Source of the DNA: CAMCYM01 sp041191165
Lineage (GTDB): Bacteria; Bacteroidota; Bacteroidia; Flavobacteriales_D; Sanyastnellaceae
Length of the DNA: 17,652 nucleotides
Assembly: GCA_041191165.1 (NCBI GenBank)
Contig: JBEEPJ010000016.1
Span: forward strand, 1-17,652
Direction: 5' to 3'
The notes under the pieces are model-generated. The model saw only the letters and a list, made by a program, of their open reading frames with translations, searched no databases and had not been told where the DNA came from. A program made the translations under genes and the position numbers. Within the stretch, counting starts at the first letter, position 1; every line of letters begins with the position of its first letter. Below, in pieces: positions 1 through 6,108 of this stretch.

Positions 1-977
1 CGGCGGGCGCCGGGGGGGGGCGGGGGGGGGATGGCCCGGAGCCGGCTGGCCGGGATCGACTGCGCCAACCCGGGGGGGAGCGATGGGGCCACGCCTACTT
101 GCGGACGTTCCTGGCCGGCCGGGCCCGCCAGTACGCCGCGAGCATCAGCAAGCCCGAAGCCAGCCGAACGGGCTGCAGCCGCATCTCGCCCTACCTGGCC
201 TGGGGGAACCTGAGCATTCGAACGGCGTACCAAGCCGCCCGTGCGGCGGCTGGCAGCCCGGGAGCGCCCCGGCGGGCCCTGCGCGCCTTCACCGAGCGCC
301 TCCGCTGGCGAGACCACTTCACCCAAAAGTTCGAGTCGGAGTGCCGGATGGAGTGGGAAGACGTCAACCGGGCGCTCGGGGCCCTGGCCCGCACCGCCGA
401 CCCGGACCGGGTGGCCGCCTGGGAGGCCGGCCGCACCGGGGTCCCCCTGGTGGACGCCTGCATGCGCTGCCTCACCGCCACCGGCTACGTCAACTTCCGC
501 ATGCGCGCCATGCTCGTGAGCTACCTGACCCACCACCTCTGGCAGCCCTGGCAGGCCGGCTCCGACCACCTCGCCCGCATCATGCTCGACTTCGAGCCCG
601 GCATCCACTACCCCCAAATGCAAATGCAAGCCGGCTGCACCGGGCTCAACACCGTGCGCATTTACAACCCCGTGAAGCAAGCCCAGGACCACGATCCGGA
701 AGGGCACTTCATTCGGAAGTGGGTGCCGGAGCTCGCGGCGCTGCCCACCCCGGCCCTCTTCGCCCCGTGGGAGATGCCGCCGCTGGAAGCCGCGATGTAC
801 GGCGTGCAACCCGGCGTGGATTATCCCTTGCCGCTGGTCGAGCTGGAGGCGGCGGCGCGGCATGCCCGGGAGCGGCTATGGGGAGAGAAGAAGTCGCCGG
901 CGGCACGGGAAGAGGGCGCCCGGATCTTGCGGAGGCATGTTCTGCCCAAGCGGAAAGCGGGAAAAGGGGGGAAATGA
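1..977 (+). CDS. Photolyase/cryptochrome family protein, FAD-binding C-terminal part (5' end outside window)
   Basis: Flavoprotein of the photolyase/cryptochrome superfamily, expected to bind FAD and either repair UV-induced pyrimidine dimers or sense blue light. The frame stays open to the first base, and residues encoded from about nt 66 (QPGGERWGHAYL, then ISKPEASRTGCSRISPYLAW) are the usual entry into the helical FAD domain, so the gene begins upstream and the TTG at 99 is not a real start. Further hallmarks are WRDHFTQKF near 306-332, GVPLVDACMRCLTATGY near 439-487, NFRMRAMLVSYL near 492-527 and a YPQMQMQAG...NTVRIYNPVKQ stretch near 609-680. The last two point to the class I-like group common in Bacteroidota and cyanobacteria. 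The N-terminal antenna domain is missing only because of the window edge. The first 30 bases are nearly pure G and may be poor sequence. The family is clear; the choice between CPD repair and photoreceptor is not. Confidence 0.9.
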   Translation, partial: AGAGGGRGGDGPEPAGRDRLRQPGGERWGHAYLRTFLAGRARQYAASISKPEASRTGCSRISPYLAWGNLSIRTAYQAARAAAGSPGAPRRALRAFTERLRWRDHFTQKFESECRMEWEDVNRALGALARTADPDRVAAWEAGRTGVPLVDACMRCLTATGYVNFRMRAMLVSYLTHHLWQPWQAGSDHLARIMLDFEPGIHYPQMQMQAGCTGLNTVRIYNPVKQAQDHDPEGHFIRKWVPELAALPTPALFAPWEMPPLEAAMYGVQPGVDYPLPLVELEAAARHARERLWGEKKSPAAREEGARILRRHVLPKRKAGKGGK

Positions 978-990
978 ACGAAATTTGGCC
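978..990 (+). promoter_or_regulatory. Weak Bacteroidota-type -7 element
   Basis: GAAATTTG at 980-987 differs from TAnnTTTG at one position and lies 9 nt before the hydrolase ATG. The 12-mer AAATTTGGCCTA (981-992) recurs exactly at 6080-6091, where the element is a full match (TAAATTTG). This is a candidate internal promoter for the alpha/beta hydrolase, with a very short leader if real. No convincing -33 TTG element was seen at the expected distance. Confidence 0.35.
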
Positions 991-996
991 TAGCGC

Positions 997-1887
997 ATGA
1001 AAACGAACGCGAGTACACAGGGACGCGAATCGACGGGCAACGTGCTGTTGCACCATGAGATCGTGGCGGAGAATCCCACGGCGCCGTGGCTGGTTTTCAT
1101 CCACGGGGCGGGCGGCAGCATCCGCACTTGGAAGTTCCAAATCGACGCCTTCGCGCCGCATTATCGGCTGTTGCTCATCGACTTGCGCGACCACGGCTTC
1201 TCCAAGGACATCCTCCCCGAGTACCCGGCCTACGACTTCGACATCCTGGTGGAGGACATCCTGCGGGTCATCGACCACTTGGGCATCACCCAGGCCCACT
1301 TCATCAGCTTGTCCATTGGCAGCGTGATTTTGCAAAAGCTGGATCTCGAGCGGCCGGAACTCATCGACCGCATGATCATGGCCGGGGCGATTTTCGATGG
1401 CAGCCGCGCGATGCACTGGTTCGTGCACAGCGCGAAGTTCCTCAACTACTTCCTGCCGTATCGGGCGATGTATTGGCTGTTCAGTTTCATCGTCCTGCCC
1501 CGGCGCAACCACCGCCTGAGTCGGTACATCTTCCGGCGGCAGAGCCGGCGCCTCACCCAGGGGGAGTACCTCAAGTGGGTGGAGTTGTACAAGCCCTTTT
1601 TCCACCTCGTGGGCACGTACATGAACCGGCCGGTCGCCAAGAAGGGGCTGGTGGTCATGGGCGACCAAGACCACATTTTCTTCCGCGCCGCGGAGCGATT
1701 TGCCCGCATCCAGCGCAACATGCGGCTGGCGGTCATCGAGAACTGTGGGCATGTGTGCAGCATCGAGGCCCCGGAGTTGTTCAATGACCTGGTGTTGCGC
1801 TTCTTGCGGGATGAGGAGGTGCCCGACTCGGTCAAGGCGCGTCCGCTGCCCACTTCCTGGTCCGAGCTGCGGGCGATGAAGGGTTGA
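997..1887 (+). CDS. Alpha/beta hydrolase
   Basis: A 296-aa cytoplasmic alpha/beta hydrolase-fold enzyme. The oxyanion-hole motif HGAGGS is at residues 36-41. The nucleophile elbow is S104-L-S106-I-G108, with Ser replacing the usual first Gly. The acid is probably D225 (GDQD) and the catalytic histidine is H252 (NCGHVCSIEAPE). A cap region rich in aromatic and basic residues lies between about 140 and 210. The substrate cannot be told from sequence; esterase, lactonase or C-C bond hydrolase are all possible. The gene starts 19 nt after the first photolyase gene and is co-directional with the photolyase cluster. That suggests co-transcription, but a functional link is inference. No signal peptide is visible. 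Confidence 0.85.
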   Translation: MKTNASTQGRESTGNVLLHHEIVAENPTAPWLVFIHGAGGSIRTWKFQIDAFAPHYRLLLIDLRDHGFSKDILPEYPAYDFDILVEDILRVIDHLGITQAHFISLSIGSVILQKLDLERPELIDRMIMAGAIFDGSRAMHWFVHSAKFLNYFLPYRAMYWLFSFIVLPRRNHRLSRYIFRRQSRRLTQGEYLKWVELYKPFFHLVGTYMNRPVAKKGLVVMGDQDHIFFRAAERFARIQRNMRLAVIENCGHVCSIEAPELFNDLVLRFLRDEEVPDSVKARPLPTSWSELRAMKG

Positions 1888-1940
1888 CGGGTTGAACTTG
1901 CGGCCCCGGGGCGACGACGGGTTGAACTTGCGGCCCCGGG
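1886..1940 (+). repeat. Tandem pair of perfect 25-bp direct repeats (period 30)
   Basis: Two identical 25-bp copies at 1886-1910 and 1916-1940, each containing GTTGAACTTGCGGCCCCGGG, with a 5-bp spacer. The first copy overlaps the stop codon of the hydrolase and the second ends 15 nt before the DUF2256 start codon. A shorter GGGTTGA copy at 1881-1887 precedes them. The site lies directly before the coupled DUF2256-photolyase-cryptochrome unit, so it may be an operator for a light- or UV-responsive regulator or an alternative-sigma promoter (TGAACTT resembles an ECF -35). A recent slippage duplication is the plain alternative. No TAnnTTTG element is present here. Confidence 0.75.
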
Positions 1941-1955
1941 CGTTGTTGTCCTCGC

Positions 1956-2126
1956 ATGCACCGCAAACCGCACCTGCCCCAAAAGACCTGCGTCGTCTGC
2001 CAGCGTCCGTTCGCCTGGCGCAAGAAGTGGGCGGCGTGCTGGGAGGAGGTAAAGTACTGCAGTGACCGGTGCCGGGACCAGCGGAATCAGGCGTCAGGGT
2101 CCCTTTCTCCAACCGCGACGGCATGA
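1956..2126 (+). CDS. DUF2256 zinc-ribbon small protein
   Basis: A 56-aa protein recognised as DUF2256 by its core K10-T-C-V-V-C15, WRKKW (21-25) and W29-E-E-V-K-Y-C-S-D-R-C39. The cysteine pairs C12-x2-C15 and C35-x3-C39 would bind one zinc ion; C28 is an extra cysteine. The family is of unknown biochemical role and is typically found beside photolyase or cryptochrome genes, as here. Its stop overlaps the start of the PhrB-type photolyase gene as ATGA (2123-2126), so the two are translationally coupled. The last 16 or so residues (after R40) are outside the conserved core and look non-conserved, perhaps because they are shaped by the overlap. The 25-bp direct repeats lie immediately upstream. 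Confidence 0.9.
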   Translation: MHRKPHLPQKTCVVCQRPFAWRKKWAACWEEVKYCSDRCRDQRNQASGSLSPTATA

Positions 2127-3664
2127 AAGAGATTCGGTTGATCCTGGGTGACCAGCTCCACGCGGGGCATTCGTGGTTTCGGCAGGAACCGAGCGAGGAG
2201 GTGTTGTATGTGATGGGGGAGTACCGGTCGGAGTCGGAGAACGTCTTGCACCACGTTCAAAAAGTGACGGCTTTTTTTCTGGCGATGCGCGCGTTTGCAG
2301 CGGACCGGGTCCGGGAGGGCCACCGGGTGCAGTATTGGCGCATCGACGATCCCGACAACCCCCACTCCATCTCGGGTGCGGTCCTTCGCGCTTGGGAGGC
2401 GCACCGGCCGCTGGGTTTGGCCTACCAAATGCCAGATGAATGGCGGGTGGAACAAGAGCTGCTGGCCTTGGGCGAACACATCCGGCGGCAGGGCGGGGAG
2501 GTGATTGCGTTGGATACCGAGCATTTTCTCACCGAGCGCGCGGATTTTCCCCGGCATTTCCAGGGGAAGAAAACGTACATCATGGAGGGGTACTACCGGA
2601 TGCTCCGGCGCCGGTATCAGGTGCTGCTCGATGGGGCGGGGCAGCCGGAAGGCGGGGCGTGGAACTACGACGCCGACAACCGCAAGGCCCTGCCCAAGCA
2701 CCACCGACCGCCGGAGCCCTTGACCTTCCCCCACGACGCCGCCGCGGTGCAGGCGCAGATGCAATCGGCCGGGGTGAAGACCTGGGGGGCGTGCGGGGAT
2801 TGGGAGTGGCCGGTGACCCGGGCGGAGGGGCTGGCCCTGCTGGCGGACTTCATCGACCGCATGCTGCCGCACTTCGGGGCCTTCCAAGACGCCCTTTCGG
2901 ATGCCAGCAAGACCTTGTATCACAGCCGGTTGAGCTTTGTGCTGAACGTGAAGTTGCTGCACCCGCTGGAGGTGGTCCAGGCGGTGGAGGAGGCTTGGCG
3001 GGCGCAACCGGAGCGGATTCCGCTGTCCAGCGCCGAGGGCTTTATTCGCCAAATCCTGGGCTGGCGCGAGTACGTTCGGGGCCACTATTGGATGCACATG
3101 CCGGCGTATGGGGAGATGAATTACTTCGGGCATGAGCGGCCGTTGCCGGAGTGGTTTTGGACTGGAAAAACCCGTATGGCCTGCCTGCGACAAGCCGTAC
3201 AAGCCACGCACGACACGGCGTACGCGCACCACATTCAGCGCCTGATGGTCACCGGGAACTTCGCGCTGCTGGCCGGAGTGCACCCGGACGCGGTGGATGC
3301 GTGGTACCTGGGGGTGTACATCGACGCGCTTGAGTGGGTCGAGATGCCCAACGCCCGCGGGATGTCGCAGTACGCCGACGGGGGTTGGGTGGGGACCAAG
3401 CCCTACGTCTCCAGCGCGAATTACCTGCGCAAAATGGGGGCGCCCTGTGCCGGTTGCCATTACCGTGCCGGGGAGCGGACGGGCGAGCGGGCCTGCCCTT
3501 TCAACAGCCTGTACTGGGACTTTCACCACCGGCATCGCGCGCTGCTGGAGTCGAATCCCCGCATCGGGATGGTCTACCGGCTGTGGGACCGGATGGAGGC
3601 GGCGGAGCGGGCGGCGGTGCTGGAGCGTGCATCAGATTGTCTAGACCAAATCCATTCTCTATGA
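2123..3664 (+). CDS. phrB: Iron-sulfur bacterial (6-4) photolyase, PhrB/DPRP type
   Basis: A 513-aa member of the prokaryotic FeS-containing photolyase group (deoxyribodipyrimidine photolyase-related proteins). These repair pyrimidine (6-4) pyrimidone photoproducts using FAD, a ribolumazine antenna and a 4Fe-4S cluster. The start MKEIRLILGDQL fits the family; a longer frame from 2069 only adds residues that overlap the DUF2256 gene. The four cluster ligands are visible as C354, C442, C445 and C458 (C-x2-C-x12-C). Each is exactly four residues beyond C350, C438, C441 and C454 of Agrobacterium PhrB, from known family numbering. HHIQRLMVTGNFALL (about 375-390) and WVEMPNARGMSQYADGG belong to the FAD-binding helical domain. 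It overlaps DUF2256 upstream (ATGA 2123-2126) and the DASH cryptochrome downstream (ATGA 3661-3664). Confidence 0.95.
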   Translation: MKEIRLILGDQLHAGHSWFRQEPSEEVLYVMGEYRSESENVLHHVQKVTAFFLAMRAFAADRVREGHRVQYWRIDDPDNPHSISGAVLRAWEAHRPLGLAYQMPDEWRVEQELLALGEHIRRQGGEVIALDTEHFLTERADFPRHFQGKKTYIMEGYYRMLRRRYQVLLDGAGQPEGGAWNYDADNRKALPKHHRPPEPLTFPHDAAAVQAQMQSAGVKTWGACGDWEWPVTRAEGLALLADFIDRMLPHFGAFQDALSDASKTLYHSRLSFVLNVKLLHPLEVVQAVEEAWRAQPERIPLSSAEGFIRQILGWREYVRGHYWMHMPAYGEMNYFGHERPLPEWFWTGKTRMACLRQAVQATHDTAYAHHIQRLMVTGNFALLAGVHPDAVDAWYLGVYIDALEWVEMPNARGMSQYADGGWVGTKPYVSSANYLRKMGAPCAGCHYRAGERTGERACPFNSLYWDFHHRHRALLESNPRIGMVYRLWDRMEAAERAAVLERASDCLDQIHSL

Positions 3665-4989
3665 CCCCCAAGCAGTACCGGCGTGGATTGGTTTGGTTCC
3701 GAGCGGATTTGCGGCTCGATGATGCGGTGGCGCTCCACGCGGCGCTGGACCGGTGTGAGGAGGTGGTGCCGGTGTATGTTTGGGATCCGCTGTGGGAGGG
3801 GGAATGGTCGGCGGACTGGCCGCGGATGGGGCGGACGGGGGCGCTGGGGTGGGGGCGGATGTCCGCGCGCCGCCGCAGGTTCTTGGAGGAGTCGGTGGCC
3901 GGGCTGAGGGCGGGGCTGGAAGCGCGGGGGGTCGGGTTGTGGGAGCTGGAGGGGCCGGCGGGGGAGGTGCTGGCGCGGGCGGCGGCGGCGTGGGGGTGTG
4001 ACGGCGGTGTTTTTGCGGCGCGCGGGCATTGTCCCGAGGAGGCGGCGCAGGAGGCGGCGCTCGGGCAGCGGCTGCCCTGCCATTGGGAGGAGGGGATGAC
4101 GCTCTTGCATCCGGACGACTTGCCCTTCGACGTGGCGGACTTGCCGCCGGTATTTACCTCGTTCCGGCACAAGGTCGAGCGGCGTTGGGAGGTTCGGGAT
4201 CCGCTGCCGGCGCCCGCCCATGTGCCCGTGCCCGGCGCGGGTCTGCCGGCGGCGGTGGCGCTCCGGGCCACCGCCTCGCTGGCTGTCGATGGCCGGTCGC
4301 TGTTCCCCTTCCCGGGCGGCGAAGCGCACGCCTGGGCCCGGATGGCGCACTTCCTCGAGGGCTCGGGGGCCATCGCCCACTACAAACAAACCCGCAACGG
4401 CCTGCTGGCCATCGACGACGCCAGCCGCCTGTCGCCCTACTTGGCCGTGGGCGCGCTGAGCCCGCGGCGGTTGCACGCCGAGATTCGGGCGTTCGAAGCC
4501 CGCCACGGCGCCACGGATGACACATACTGGATGATTTTCGAGCTGCTCTGGCGCGATTACTTCCGCTTCGCTGCGATGCAAGCGGGCCCGGCCCTGTTTC
4601 GCAAACCGCCCAAGGGCAGCGGGGATTCCCGGGCGCGGCGGGCCTTTGAATCGTGGTGCGCCGGCACCACTGGCCACGCCTGGGTCGACGCCCACATGCG
4701 CGAGCTGGCGGCCACCGGCTACATGACCAACCGGGGTCGCCAAAACGTCGCCTCCTACCTCGTCCATGACCTGGGCGTCTCCTGGACCTGGGGGGCGGCC
4801 TGGTTCGAGCACCACCTGCTCGACTTCGATGCCGCCAGCAACACCGGCAACTGGCAGTACCTCGCCGGCGTCGGGGCCGACCCCCGTCCCCAACGCAAGT
4901 TCAACATGGAGAAACAGGCCGCCGACTACGACCCCGACGGGGCCTACCGCCGGCGCTGGCAGGACCGAGCCCCCGACCCGACCCCATGA
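3661..4989 (+). CDS. DASH-type cryptochrome
   Basis: A 442-aa FAD protein of the cryptochrome-DASH branch, which repairs CPD lesions in single-stranded or looped DNA and may act as a blue-light sensor. The N-terminal antenna domain starts GLVWFRADLRLDDAVALH (about 8-25). The FAD domain carries HYKQTRNGLLAIDDASRLSPYLA, WRDYFRF, N357-RGRQNVASYL and the DASH signature DFDAASNTGNW398QYLAGVG followed by RKFNMEKQAADYDPDG. The start is fixed by ATGA overlap with the photolyase stop; the same frame is open further upstream but that part is only shadow sequence. The stop overlaps the next gene, again as ATGA. Base use shifts along the gene: the first half is G-rich on the coding strand and the part after about 4300 is C-rich. 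Confidence 0.95.
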   Translation: MTPKQYRRGLVWFRADLRLDDAVALHAALDRCEEVVPVYVWDPLWEGEWSADWPRMGRTGALGWGRMSARRRRFLEESVAGLRAGLEARGVGLWELEGPAGEVLARAAAAWGCDGGVFAARGHCPEEAAQEAALGQRLPCHWEEGMTLLHPDDLPFDVADLPPVFTSFRHKVERRWEVRDPLPAPAHVPVPGAGLPAAVALRATASLAVDGRSLFPFPGGEAHAWARMAHFLEGSGAIAHYKQTRNGLLAIDDASRLSPYLAVGALSPRRLHAEIRAFEARHGATDDTYWMIFELLWRDYFRFAAMQAGPALFRKPPKGSGDSRARRAFESWCAGTTGHAWVDAHMRELAATGYMTNRGRQNVASYLVHDLGVSWTWGAAWFEHHLLDFDAASNTGNWQYLAGVGADPRPQRKFNMEKQAADYDPDGAYRRRWQDRAPDPTP

Positions 4990-5396
4990 CCCCCGTCAAC
5001 GTCTCGTACCCCGTCCCTGCGCGTTGGGCCCAGCTGGACGCCATCGCCGGACCCCGCTTCACCCCGTGGAAGAAAGTGCAAGAAGCCCTGTCGGGCCGCC
5101 CCGTGGGCTCCGCCCGGGTGCAGTGGACGCACTGCAGCGACCCAGGCGTGCAGGCCTTGCTCGACAGCACCCAGGACGTGAAATGGCTCAACCTCGAACG
5201 CACCGCGGGCGGGATGCTCCTCTACTTCCGGGTGCGCCTGGAGACCTACGCCATCGCCGTGGCCCGCAGCACCCCGGTCACCTTGGGGAAAAGCGCGCCC
5301 GGCAGCCTCGAAGTGCACATCGGAAAAACCCGCTGTGTGTGGGAAGGCACGGCATCCGCCATCACCAGCGCCTCGCGCATCCTCATCGCCCACTGA
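4986..5396 (+). CDS. Hypothetical protein coupled to the DASH cryptochrome
   Basis: A 136-aa protein that I do not recognise. It has no signal peptide and no hydrophobic segment long enough for a membrane helix. The middle part is strand-rich and alternating (VKWLNLERTAGGMLLYFRV, then YAIAVARSTPVTLG), so a compact beta-containing fold is likely. Two cysteines (in WTHCSD and KTRCVW) are too far apart for an obvious metal site. The start ATG overlaps the cryptochrome stop (ATGA 4986-4989), the third such overlap in a row, so it is made together with the photolyases. A role as accessory or partner protein in light response or repair is inference from position only. Confidence 0.7.
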   Translation: MTPVNVSYPVPARWAQLDAIAGPRFTPWKKVQEALSGRPVGSARVQWTHCSDPGVQALLDSTQDVKWLNLERTAGGMLLYFRVRLETYAIAVARSTPVTLGKSAPGSLEVHIGKTRCVWEGTASAITSASRILIAH

Positions 5397-5422
5397 AAAC
5401 GCCGGGCCGGGCCGGAGAGCAA

Positions 5423-5995
5423 TTACTCCGCCACCTCGCGGTCCAGCATGCGGGCCATCCGATTGCGCTCCCGGCTGACACACGGAAACTTCTCGCGCCC
5501 CTCGGCGGACCGCAACTCGTCCAGCAAATCCTGCCACTCGCACTCCTCACGTGCCGGAATATCCTCCGCCAGCGGGATGCAGGGCCAGTCCGCCGTCGCC
5601 TCGAGAAACGCCTCCATGTAGCGGACCTGCAGCGAAGCCATCGTGGTGCCGAAGCGCGCGAGCACATCCGGATCCAGCGTGCCCGCCATCGACGTGCGGA
5701 GGCGCAGGAGATTTTCGAGGTGATGGGAGGCCAAATCCACCGCCCCCCCCTCCAGCGGCAACAGCTCCGGCAGCGCCACCGGCGACCCCAGCGGATCGAT
5801 GCCCAGCGTATGCGCCACGTCGCTCAACTGCACCAACCGGTTGACCCGGCTGCGAAACAGGGCAGGCACGACCGGTTGCCGGATGAAGTGATCCCGGACC
5901 GAGAAAGCCTCGGCATCGAGCCGCTCCATCAAATCCTCCTGCGTCGCCCCGTCTTCCACCCCCAACAATGCCAGTGCCGTGTTCCTGTCCATCAT
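5423..5995 (-). CDS. Hypothetical protein, 190 aa
   Basis: A soluble, acidic, helix-rich protein of unknown function. The likely start is ATG at 5995 (MMDRNTALALLGVEDGATQE); the frame is open 13 codons further, but that extension runs over the likely promoter. The opening LLGVEDGATQEDLMERLDAE resembles the first helix pattern of a J-domain, but the diagnostic HPD tripeptide is absent. The rest is mostly leucine- and arginine-rich predicted helices (LASHHLENLLRLRTSM, LQVRYMEAFLEA). It converges with the 136-aa gene (26-nt gap) and diverges from the thioredoxin lipoprotein gene. No partner is implied by context. Confidence 0.65.
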   Translation of the reverse strand: MMDRNTALALLGVEDGATQEDLMERLDAEAFSVRDHFIRQPVVPALFRSRVNRLVQLSDVAHTLGIDPLGSPVALPELLPLEGGAVDLASHHLENLLRLRTSMAGTLDPDVLARFGTTMASLQVRYMEAFLEATADWPCIPLAEDIPAREECEWQDLLDELRSAEGREKFPCVSRERNRMARMLDREVAE

Positions 5996-6010
5996 CTCGA
6001 TTCTTGCGAG

Positions 6011-6018
6011 TGAAGATA
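6011..6018 (-). promoter_or_regulatory. Possible -7 element for the 190-aa gene
   Basis: On the minus strand TATCTTCA lies 15 nt before the ATG at 5995. It matches TAnnTTTG at the first four fixed positions but not the last two. The surrounding stretch (about 6001-6035) is much more AT-rich than the window average, which supports a promoter. A TTTG lies at 6035-6032 but only 13 nt upstream, shorter than usual. Confidence 0.3.
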
Positions 6019-6078
6019 AAACGAAAAAGAACAAACCTCAGTCTGCGGATGGGCGCAACATCCGAAGGTTGGGTGACG

Positions 6079-6086
6079 TAAATTTG
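6079..6086 (+). promoter_or_regulatory. Bacteroidota -7 promoter element TAAATTTG
   Basis: A perfect TAnnTTTG match 22 nt before the ATG of the thioredoxin lipoprotein gene at 6109. It is followed by GCCTACTAAC, and transcription would begin a few bases downstream. No clear -33 TTG is seen at the usual spacing. Confidence 0.65.
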
Positions 6087-6108
6087 GCCTACTAACTATC
6101 CAACGGAC

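Noticed and set aside
2087..3535. 482-codon minus-strand open frame opposite the (6-4) photolyase
   Set aside because: Product is rich in His, Pro, Arg and Val as expected from the complement of a GC-rich gene and shows no known motif.
5397..5422. GCCGGGCCGGGCCGG stretch between convergent genes as a terminator
   Set aside because: It is self-complementary but very short and lacks a T run on either strand.
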